Both the position numbers and the translations under genes were made by a program. A stretch of DNA of 5,608 nucleotides from an uncultured Planctomycetaceae bacterium (GTDB taxonomy: Bacteria; Planctomycetota; Planctomycetia; Planctomycetales; Planctomycetaceae), in contig CALJUK010000942.1 of assembly GCA_937975745.1 (NCBI GenBank), positions 1 through 5,608 on the forward strand, read 5' to 3'. The notes beneath the pieces were generated by a model. That model ran no database searches. It saw nothing but the letters and a program-made list of their open reading frames with translations, and was not told where the DNA came from. How positions within the stretch are numbered: position 1 is the first letter of the stretch; each line of letters begins with the position of its first letter. Below are positions 1 through 5,608 of this stretch, in pieces.

Positions 1-690
1 ATGGCCGCGGCGCGTTGCCCAGCGGACGCCAGCGCGGTCGCCAGTGAGTACCTTATATCCGCGCGACGGGGCTCTAGTTCAACCGCCCGCTGGTACGACG
101 CGATTGACTCCTGAACACGATCACTCCTCTGAAGAGAGCGGGCCAACTGGTAATGCGCCTCGGCCTCCTCCGGTGCGATCTCTACCGCCCGACGAAACTG
201 CTCAGCCGCATCGCTCCAACGGCTGCCGTCGGCGTAATTGGCCCCCAGCAACATGCGCGGCGGCAACTCCTGCGGATGCAGACGAGCTTCTCCAGCGAGG
301 CTCGCACGCCCGAATCGCTCCCCTGTGGAAGCAACAGATCGACAAGCATTTGATGCGCGCGTGCCAAATTCGCGTTCACGCCAATGGCGCGCTCGAGGAA
401 AAACTGTGCCTTATCGAGTTGGTCAGCATCGCGAAAATCTGCCGCCATATCCGCAAGCAGCTCGGCATATTCCGGGTCGCCTCTCAGCACCGCGTCGAAT
501 CGCTGCACGTACTCCGCCGCATCCGCCAAAAATCCGCGCTCTCGCAACGTCCTCACCAGAGCCAGCAGATTGGGATGCCGCGGCGGACCAAGCCACGTCC
601 CGGGGAACGGCAATGACGCCTCAAACCACTCGCTGTCGGATCGATTCAACGCCTCAAGATCGCGCAACAACTGCTCGACGTCGACAGCGC
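1..690 (-). pseudogene. Tetratricopeptide-repeat (TPR) protein, frameshifted and truncated at both ends
   Basis: Read on the minus strand, this stretch encodes consecutive ~34-residue helical repeats with the TPR pattern. Visible pieces include AEYVQRFDAVLRGDPEYAEL, DQLDKAQFFLERAIGVN, RWSDAAEQFRRAVEIAPEEA and VQESIASYQRAVELEPRRAD. There are about four repeats plus a partial one, preceded by a segment starting near VEQLLRDLEALNRSDSEW. TPRs form a superhelical protein-binding scaffold; the partner and role cannot be told from this fragment. The right-hand part (about 324-690) and the left-hand part (1-320) lie in different frames. One extra G in the GGGG run (plus-strand C320-323), or removal of two bases, joins them into continuous repeats. 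The left-hand frame stays open to position 1, so the C-terminus lies outside the window. There is no credible start: the right-hand frame runs on into antisense of the next gene, and no ATG occurs near 690. The TPR fold is secure, but the boundary at 690 is approximate (plus or minus 20). It may be a decayed gene or a product of sequencing and assembly error. Confidence 0.8.
320..323 (-). other. Frameshift site in the TPR gene
   Basis: The plus strand has CCCC here, so the coding strand has GGGG. Upstream on the minus strand the TPR reading is HQMLVDLLLPQG. Downstream in that same frame it turns into Cys/Arg-rich nonsense and stops at 182-184. The neighbouring frame instead gives ERFGRASLAGEARLHPQEL and then clean TPRs to the left edge. 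Adding one G restores ...LLPQGERFGRAS..., while deleting two bases after GGG gives a repeat of exactly 34 residues. The precise lesion could lie a few bases either side. Confidence 0.75.
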
Positions 691-695
691 CGGCT
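665..695. other. Probable rearrangement or chimeric-assembly junction between two head-truncated genes
   Basis: TPR-like sequence on the minus strand and exonuclease C-terminal sequence on the plus strand both break off here, each missing its 5' part. The two genes point away from each other with no intergenic region, promoter or start codon between them. At 675-684 lies the perfect 10-bp palindrome TCGACGTCGA, a short self-complementary sequence of the kind that can seed a fold-back or inverted join. The truncations are read directly; the mechanism (inversion, deletion, or chimera from amplification or assembly) is inferred. Confidence 0.6.
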
Positions 696-1267
696 CCGCC
701 GAGCTCACGATTCTGCCGACGGCCTCGGTCCGACGCGAACGTTGTCAGCTGACTGTCTCGGCGGAAACGACTCAGGACGAACTGCTCGATCGCATTCTGG
801 ACGAAGTAAAGCGTCAGAAAACCGAGGAGAACGAGCGGGCCTGGTATGTCGAATGGATGATTGACGGCAGTGGTCCGCTGATGAGTTGGCTGGAGGACGA
901 GTCCGCTGTCAGTGAATTTGCCGACCTGGTCGCGATCGAAATGACGGAACGCTTTCCGCTTCCTCGGCAGGATGTGTTCCTGCTGCAGATTCGCGAAGAG
1001 ACGGCGCCGTTGAAGCAAATGGCCCCCAATCTTCTCCAGCGATTTCCCAGCGCGGCCAGCGAGCTGCCGGCACGCGAGGACCTGATTGACGCCGGTCAGG
1101 AGCTGATTGCCGCCGGGCTGTTGGATCACTCGACGCTCGAAACGTTGGTCGCGGGCCTGGACCTTCAGGAAGTGGCAGCGCAGGCGCGAGCCCTGGGGGC
1201 GACCTGGCTGGTGGACGAGGGGCATTCGGCGTCAGCGAAGAGATCGACGGGTCACGGGCCGTCGTGA
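671..1267 (+). pseudogene. SbcD/YhaO-like DNA repair exonuclease, C-terminal fragment only
   Basis: The frame encodes about 197 residues resembling the C-terminal capping region of SbcD/YhaO-type metallophosphoesterases, beginning near LLDVDSAGSAELTILPTASV. It continues through RRERCQLTVSAETTQDELLD and WYVEWMIDGSGPLMSWLEDE to a helical tail ending at the TGA at 1265-1267. In this family that region packs against the catalytic domain and helps contact the SbcC/Rad50-type ATPase. The catalytic domain of ~250-300 residues, with its Asp-x-His, Gly-Asp, Gly-Asn-His-Asp and Gly-His-x-His metal motifs, is absent. Upstream sequence belongs to an opposed TPR gene, and an in-frame TGA lies at 614-616. 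The only in-frame ATG, at 857, lacks a Shine-Dalgarno sequence and falls inside the family-like segment, so it is unlikely to be the native start. An SbcC-like gene follows in the same direction after 91 nt, which supports the assignment. Family assignment rests on pattern and context and is moderately secure. Confidence 0.65.
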
Positions 1268-1296
1268 GAGTTCACAGATCATTGTTTCGAACGACG

Positions 1297-1313
1297 GTTT
1301 CGGATCGAGAAAC
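1297..1313 (+). other. Weak inverted repeat between the nuclease fragment and the ATPase gene
   Basis: GTTTC (1297-1301) can pair with GAAAC (1309-1313) across a 7-nt loop, and TCCTTTT follows shortly after. An upstream GTTTC copy at 1284-1288 could pair with the same GAAAC. The 5-bp stem is too weak to call a terminator. It may be a minor mRNA structure or chance. Confidence 0.25.
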
Positions 1314-1323
1314 GTCCTTTTGC

Positions 1324-1340
1324 AGGCGGGAAGTCCGCCT
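1324..1340 (+). promoter_or_regulatory. GC-rich hairpin directly upstream of the ATPase ribosome-binding site
   Basis: AGGCGG (1324-1329) and CCGCCT (1335-1340) form a perfect 6-bp stem, almost all G-C, with the 5-nt loop GAAGT. It ends three bases before the Shine-Dalgarno sequence. No U-tract follows, so it is not a standard intrinsic terminator. Its position would suit an mRNA stability, processing or translation-control element. The base pairing is seen; any function is inferred. Confidence 0.35.
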
Positions 1341-1343
1341 ATC

Positions 1344-1350
1344 GGAGAGG
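1344..1350 (+). promoter_or_regulatory. Ribosome-binding site of the YhaN-like ATPase
   Basis: GGAGAGG lies 8 nt before the ATG at 1359. It is a strong Shine-Dalgarno match at good spacing and decides this start over upstream in-frame starts. Confidence 0.8.
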
Positions 1351-1358
1351 TCAGCCAG

Positions 1359-4300
1359 ATGAGGATTCGGGGACTCTCTGTCGAGAAATTCGGCGGCTGG
1401 AACGGCCTGGAATTGAAGCTCCCAGGCGAGGGGCTGGTGCCGATTTTCGGGCCGAACGAGGCCGGCAAGACAACGTTGCTGCACTTCCTGCGTGGAATGC
1501 TGTTCGACAGTTGGAACAGCGATCTGCCGCAAGAGCGAGAACCGGCCGAAGGTGTCCTTTCGGTGCAGCAGGGAGATCGGTCTTATGCCATCCGGCGTGT
1601 TCAGCGGGGTGGCCGGGCCGGTGTGATGACCGTCACATCGAACCGCCCGGGAGAAGCGTTTTCCGCACAAACCGAGGAAGATTCGACCGAGACGTTGGAA
1701 CAACTGCGACAAGGAATCGACGCATCCGTCTTCGAGAATGTCTATGCGGTCGGACTGCGCGAGATGCAGGAACTTTCGACGCTCGACGGCCACGCCGCGA
1801 GTGAGCTGATCTACGGAATGAGTCTCGGGCCTGATGGTCGCCGTCTACTGCGTGCGATTGACTCAAACCGCAATGCCCAGCGGGCTCTCTTCGATCAATC
1901 TCATTCACGCGGAAGTCTGGCCGATGCTGCCCGGCGGCACACGGCCGCGGCAGAGAAACTTCAGCGGCTGGAAAGCCTGCAGCACCGCCATCAGGAGCTG
2001 GAAGGGAAGCAAGCCTCGCTGGAGCAGCATGTTGCCGAGCTCAAGGACCGTCAGTCGGGGTTGCAGACGCAACTGCGGGGACATCTGCTGCTTGACCGAC
2101 TGTGGCAGCCCTGGAATGAACTGCAGGAAGATCAGGACGAACTGGAGTCACTACCGCGCGTCACCGAGTTTCCTGAGGATGGACTGGAGCTTCTGGAAGA
2201 ACTCAACGGCGAGCTACGGACAGCCGAGAACTGCCGCAATGCGCTTCGAAAAGAAATCGCCAGCACGAAAGACCAACTGGCGGCACTCGATCTCGATCCG
2301 GTTCTGCACAAGTTTGGTGGCGAGATTCGCTCGCTCATTCGCGAGCGCAATCGGATGGAAGAGTTCGATTCTCAACGGACAGAAGTTGCCAGTCGCCGTG
2401 ATCAACTGCGTCAGACGTTTCATGTGCAATTGCAGGAGTTGGGGAGCCAGTGGACCGTCGCGCGGGTGCTGGACAGTGATGCCTCGGCCGAACGAAGCCA
2501 CGATCTACACGCGGCCGCGCTGGCTTATCGGTCCGCATTGGGTCGCCGTTCTCGACGACGACAACGGTACCAGCGTCGCTCACGCGAGTACGGACAATGG
2601 GTCGCCGACTTGCAGGAGACATTTCGTGATCTTCCCAGCGGAAAACTCGACCGGGCGATCGAGCAGGAACAGCAAAAACTGTCCGGCTTAAGAGAGCTGG
2701 AGTCGCTTGCCGCGCGTGAGCGGGAGCTCACGCAGAAGTTGGTCGATCTTGATACCGAACAACGAAACCTGGAGGAGCAGCAGTTCATCCCTGCCTGGGA
2801 GAGCTGGGTCCTGGGGGGATTCGCTGGCGGTGGTTTGGCGTTGATCGTCGCTGGAATCTCCAAAGGCGTCAATGCTGCCGTGCTCATTGGAGTGATTTAC
2901 ACGCTGTTGGGAGCAACAAGTCTGGGGTTGGCGTTTGCCTTCAGCTATCAGCTCCGTTCGGCATTGCGCGAGCGGCGGGATCGTCTCGATGGCCAGATCG
3001 AAAAGGCCGAAGGAGAACTCCGGCACGTCCGGCAGGCACGCGAAGCGGTTCTGCGGACACTCGCGACGTCTGTGGCGGAGGGAGAACTCTCGGATCCACA
3101 ATTGCTAGCCAGTTTGACCCGGAAGGCAATCCGCAGAACGGAGCGTCTCGAGCGAGCCGCAAAACAGCAGGAACGTATGAACCGCCTGCGCGAGTGGTTG
3201 AGCGAGCAACGGCAGATCCTGCAACATCACCAGCAGGAAGTGGCCTCCGCTCGGGTCGCCTGGTGCGATGCGCTGCGCGCCATTGGGATGGACGAGACAT
3301 TGCAGGTCTCGGCGGCGCTGAAAGAGTGGGTGGCACTTTCCTCCGCTGCCGTCACAGCGGCAAAACTGCACGCAACGGAAGCAGAGTTTCGGCTGCTTTC
3401 GACATTCCTGGAGGGATATCACAACCGCATCGAACGCATTCTCCATCATGACGGCGAGACGGATTCTCAACCGATGCCCCTGTCACCGTTTGCTGTGGTC
3501 GACGGGTGGGCTCAGCAGTTGAAACATCACCGCCGTGAAAGTCGCCAGCGGACGAAACTCCGTCGGCAGTCGCGCGCCCAATCGCAGGAATTGGCCACCT
3601 ACGACGAGCGGGTCCACGACTTGCAGCGGCAGCTCGCGACACTGCTGTCGCGGGGCGGTGCCGCCACTGTCGAGGAGTTCGAATCACGCTATCAGGCGTA
3701 TTTGCGACGTGAAGAACTGCAACGAAAAATTCAGCAGACGCAGCAGGAAGTTCACCGCATTCAACAGACGGCACCGGACTTGGCCATCGTCGAAGAGGAT
3801 TTGGTCAACTACGATCACGAACACAATTCGGGCATCCTCCAGATGCTCAATCTGGAAGCCGAAGATATCGAGCGGGATTTGGAGCAGGCGTACGAACAAC
3901 TGGGAACCGTGAAGCAGGAACGCCAGCAACTGGCCGACAGCCGTCAGTCCGCGGCGTACCGTCTGGAACTCGAAGAAGCCCGCGAGGGACTTCGTCGGCA
4001 GTTCTTTCAGTGGGCCGCTCATCAGACGGCTAGCCGCATGCTCGAAGCGACATGTGCCTCTTTCGAACGGGAATGTCAACCGCGCACTCTGGCCGACGCA
4101 TCCGAGTATCTACAGCAATTGACGTGCGGACGGTACAATCGCGTCTGGACACCACTGGGAGAACGGGGACTTCGGCTGGAAGACGGCCATCGACGGAACT
4201 GGCTGGTGGGGGATGTCAGCAACGGCACGCGCGAGCAACTTTTCCTGGCGATTCGACTGGCCATCATCGACGAGTTCGAACGGCAGGGCGTTTCTCTTCC

Positions 4301-4508
4301 GCTGGTGCTCGACGACGTGATCGTCAACTTCGACGAGCAGCGGACCGAAGCTGCATTGTCGGTCCTGACGGACTACGCGGAACGCCGTCAGCAGATTTTG
4401 TTCTTCACCTGTCACCGACATATTGTCGAACGACTGGCGCACCGCGGAATCGACGCGATCAACCTTCCTTCGCGGGCGTCGAGTCTTGTCGAACGTCAGG
4501 CTGGCTGA
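1359..4508 (+). CDS. YhaN/SbcC-like AAA ATPase with two membrane segments in its coiled coil (1049 aa)
   Basis: This SMC/Rad50/SbcC-type ATPase is expected to bind DNA or DNA ends and drive a partner nuclease by ATP-dependent head closure. The N-terminal half-head starts at once (MRIRGLSVEKFGGW) and carries Walker A GPNEAGKTT at residues 31-39. Family-typical sequence follows near 125-175 (VFENVYAVGLREMQEL). A long coiled coil covers about 187-475. Two hydrophobic helices at about 484-500 and 506-529 form a membrane hairpin, and a second coiled-coil arm follows. The C-terminal half-head begins near 890 with LTCGRYNRV, then the ABC signature VSNGTREQ (953-960), Walker B LVLDD ending at D985-D986, NFDE (990-993) and the switch histidine in TCHRH (1019 or 1021). 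No CxxC zinc hook is present; with the membrane hairpin this points to YhaN rather than classical SbcC. An upstream in-frame ATG at 1107 is rejected because it overlaps the nuclease tail and adds Arg/Trp-rich sequence. The gene follows an SbcD-like fragment and looks complete, with no frameshift seen. Confidence 0.9.
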   Translation: MRIRGLSVEKFGGWNGLELKLPGEGLVPIFGPNEAGKTTLLHFLRGMLFDSWNSDLPQEREPAEGVLSVQQGDRSYAIRRVQRGGRAGVMTVTSNRPGEAFSAQTEEDSTETLEQLRQGIDASVFENVYAVGLREMQELSTLDGHAASELIYGMSLGPDGRRLLRAIDSNRNAQRALFDQSHSRGSLADAARRHTAAAEKLQRLESLQHRHQELEGKQASLEQHVAELKDRQSGLQTQLRGHLLLDRLWQPWNELQEDQDELESLPRVTEFPEDGLELLEELNGELRTAENCRNALRKEIASTKDQLAALDLDPVLHKFGGEIRSLIRERNRMEEFDSQRTEVASRRDQLRQTFHVQLQELGSQWTVARVLDSDASAERSHDLHAAALAYRSALGRRSRRRQRYQRRSREYGQWVADLQETFRDLPSGKLDRAIEQEQQKLSGLRELESLAARERELTQKLVDLDTEQRNLEEQQFIPAWESWVLGGFAGGGLALIVAGISKGVNAAVLIGVIYTLLGATSLGLAFAFSYQLRSALRERRDRLDGQIEKAEGELRHVRQAREAVLRTLATSVAEGELSDPQLLASLTRKAIRRTERLERAAKQQERMNRLREWLSEQRQILQHHQQEVASARVAWCDALRAIGMDETLQVSAALKEWVALSSAAVTAAKLHATEAEFRLLSTFLEGYHNRIERILHHDGETDSQPMPLSPFAVVDGWAQQLKHHRRESRQRTKLRRQSRAQSQELATYDERVHDLQRQLATLLSRGGAATVEEFESRYQAYLRREELQRKIQQTQQEVHRIQQTAPDLAIVEEDLVNYDHEHNSGILQMLNLEAEDIERDLEQAYEQLGTVKQERQQLADSRQSAAYRLELEEAREGLRRQFFQWAAHQTASRMLEATCASFERECQPRTLADASEYLQQLTCGRYNRVWTPLGERGLRLEDGHRRNWLVGDVSNGTREQLFLAIRLAIIDEFERQGVSLPLVLDDVIVNFDEQRTEAALSVLTDYAERRQQILFFTCHRHIVERLAHRGIDAINLPSRASSLVERQAG

Positions 4509-4523
4509 TCGGCGATGGATGTT

Positions 4524-5608
4524 CTATCCGCTGGCTGAGTGTCGCAACAAATGCAGCCGCAACATGTCAATCGCCGTCTTGGCTGCGCGGGCCCGCATGA
4601 TGGCCGGGTTTCCCGCCTGCACGAGTTCTTGGGCTGACGTTCCCCATTCTGTGGACAACGCGACGTAGACTGCCGGTGCCTGGTTCGTCGATTCGGACCG
4701 AGAACTGGTCACCGACAAGGCAAAGTCCGCCTGGAACAACTCTCGGCAACGTGTGGCCATGGCTTCGGCAGCCTCCTGGCTGACAGGTCCGACTCGCTGT
4801 AACCAATCGGCGTCTAACTCCAGAGAGCGACTGCAGGCCGCTTGCGTGGGGACAATCAGGCCCCCCAGATACGACCGTTCGAAGCCTTGAACCGACGTCA
4901 GCATGTGCGCCAGCAGCCCGCCTGTGCCGGATTCGGCAGTGGCAAGAGAGAGCTGGCGGCGTTGCAGGTTGCGGAGGACGACGTCTTCCAACTGCTCGTC
5001 TTCCTCACCAAAGACGAGTTGGCCCATCCGTTCGCCGACGATCTTGCGGGCAGTTGCAATCTGGCATTCGCACTCGGCTGGGGATTGGCCGCTGGCCGTA
5101 ATTCGCAGCGTAATGGTGGCTTCGTGAACTGTAATCCCGACATCAGGGACACGACCGCGGGCCGTCAGGTCACCCAGTAACTCTTCGGCATTGGATTCCC
5201 CTACGCCGAAACAGTTGATTCGCGCCGAACGGATGACCGACCCGGAGGTGGGAAGCCGTGGGAGGACCTGCTCGAAGAACATCGGTCGCATCTCGCTGGG
5301 GACGCCGGGCAATGCCGCGAAGCGCGCCGGTGGGCGATTGTCGCCGCGGGGCAACTCCAACCAGATTCCCGGTGCCGTCCCACAACTGTTGGGGAGTGGT
5401 TCGGCCGACTCGGGTAGTTGAGCCTGCACCTGGTTGCGGCTGGGCATTTCTCGGCCACGACGAACAAACATCTGGCGGATGGCTTCGAGTGAGGCCGCAT
5501 CGACGCGCAATGGCTCGCCAGCGATCTCGGCCAATGCCTCGCGGGTGATATCATCCAATGTGGGGCCCAGCCCACCTGTGATGATGACCACGTCGGTACG
5601 TTGACCGG
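4524..5608 (-). CDS. cinA: CinA-family protein (nucleotide-hydrolase domain plus degenerate NMN-deamidase domain), 5' end outside window
   Basis: CinA proteins join an N-terminal MoaB/MogA-like domain (COG1058; ADP-ribose/CoA pyrophosphatase in some members) to a C-terminal PncC-type domain that deamidates NMN in pyridine-nucleotide recycling. Both are expected in the cytoplasm. The first residues visible, QRTDVVIITGGLGPTLDDIT, are the conserved internal GGxGPTxDD motif. The GTG at 5589-5591 is therefore an internal Val codon, and about 60 N-terminal residues lie off the right edge. Later N-domain motifs are present: MPSRNQVQAQLP, NSCGTAPG and LPGVPSEM. The C-terminal domain aligns in outline (LATAESGTGGLLAHML, GPVSQEAAEAMA) but departs from the consensus at its key sites. 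TAESCTGG reads TAESGTGG, the AYSNEAK region reads VPTQAAC, and the GIAGP loop reads SSRSES. NMN deamidase activity is therefore doubtful. The frame is open to a TAG at 4524-4526, 15 nt from the converging ATPase stop, with no terminator hairpin between them. Confidence 0.88.
   Translation of the reverse strand, partial: GQRTDVVIITGGLGPTLDDITREALAEIAGEPLRVDAASLEAIRQMFVRRGREMPSRNQVQAQLPESAEPLPNSCGTAPGIWLELPRGDNRPPARFAALPGVPSEMRPMFFEQVLPRLPTSGSVIRSARINCFGVGESNAEELLGDLTARGRVPDVGITVHEATITLRITASGQSPAECECQIATARKIVGERMGQLVFGEEDEQLEDVVLRNLQRRQLSLATAESGTGGLLAHMLTSVQGFERSYLGGLIVPTQAACSRSLELDADWLQRVGPVSQEAAEAMATRCRELFQADFALSVTSSRSESTNQAPAVYVALSTEWGTSAQELVQAGNPAIMRARAAKTAIDMLRLHLLRHSASG

Noticed and set aside
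44..864. Plus-strand open frames of 60-210 codons across the left region
   Set aside because: They are Arg/Pro/Ser-rich shadows opposite the TPR gene with no recognisable protein features or ribosome-binding sites.
182..1225. A 347-codon open frame on the minus strand that could be called one protein
   Set aside because: Only its C-terminal third (TPR) is protein-like. The first ~180 codons are antisense of the nuclease fragment and read as low-complexity Arg/Gln-rich sequence, and the end after the GGGG run is out of frame.
1107..1358. An 84-codon N-terminal extension of the ATPase from ATG 1107
   Set aside because: It overlaps the nuclease tail in another frame, is Arg/Trp-rich and has no ribosome-binding site. 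The ATPase head begins at 1359 behind GGAGAGG.
2701..2730. Inverted-looking GC-rich stretch inside the ATPase coil region
   Set aside because: Explained by Ala/Arg/Glu/Leu codons of the coiled coil; no regulatory context.
4500..4538. Direct repeat GCTGGCTGA at 4500-4508 and 4530-4538, around the convergent stops
   Set aside because: Only 9 bp, and both copies lie in or beside coding sequence explained by codons of the two genes. There is no sign of an attachment site or target duplication.
5589..5591. GTG as the start of the CinA protein
   Set aside because: The frame stays open to the window edge, and the residues just before it (GQRTD) continue into the conserved VVIITGGLGPT strand, so this is an internal Val.

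Overview
The window is GC-rich bacterial DNA of about 60% G+C. Gene content and protein style suggest a planctomycete or a relative: a TPR protein, a YhaO/SbcD-like nuclease next to a YhaN/SbcC-like membrane-anchored ATPase, and a CinA-family protein. The lineage is inferred from family resemblance alone. No RNA genes, CRISPR arrays or mobile elements were found.

Layout, left to right. (1) Positions 1 to about 690, minus strand: part of a tetratricopeptide-repeat protein. It runs off the left edge at its C-terminal side, has a frameshift near 320-323, and has no N-terminus. (2) About 671-1267, plus strand: only the C-terminal ~200 residues of an SbcD/YhaO-type DNA repair exonuclease, with no metallophosphoesterase domain. 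Both genes lose their 5' parts at the same point, around 670-690, where a perfect 10-bp palindrome sits. This looks like an inversion breakpoint or an inverted chimeric assembly join. (3) 1268-1358: a 91-nt gap with two small hairpins and a clear ribosome-binding site. (4) 1359-4508, plus strand: a complete 1049-residue SbcC/Rad50-like ATPase of the YhaN type. It has a full split ATPase head and two membrane segments in the middle of the coiled coil, and no zinc hook. (5) 4524-5608, minus strand: a CinA-family protein whose first ~60 residues lie beyond the right edge. Its N-terminal nucleotide-hydrolase domain looks intact, but its C-terminal NMN-deamidase domain has lost the family's key motifs.

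The nuclease fragment and the ATPase are in the order of a nuclease/ATPase pair (compare yhaO-yhaN and sbcD-sbcC) that would process DNA ends. As sequenced the pair cannot work, because the nuclease catalytic domain is missing. The ATPase and cinA converge tail to tail with 15 nt between stop codons. The TPR piece shows no functional link to the rest and was probably placed there by the rearrangement or join.
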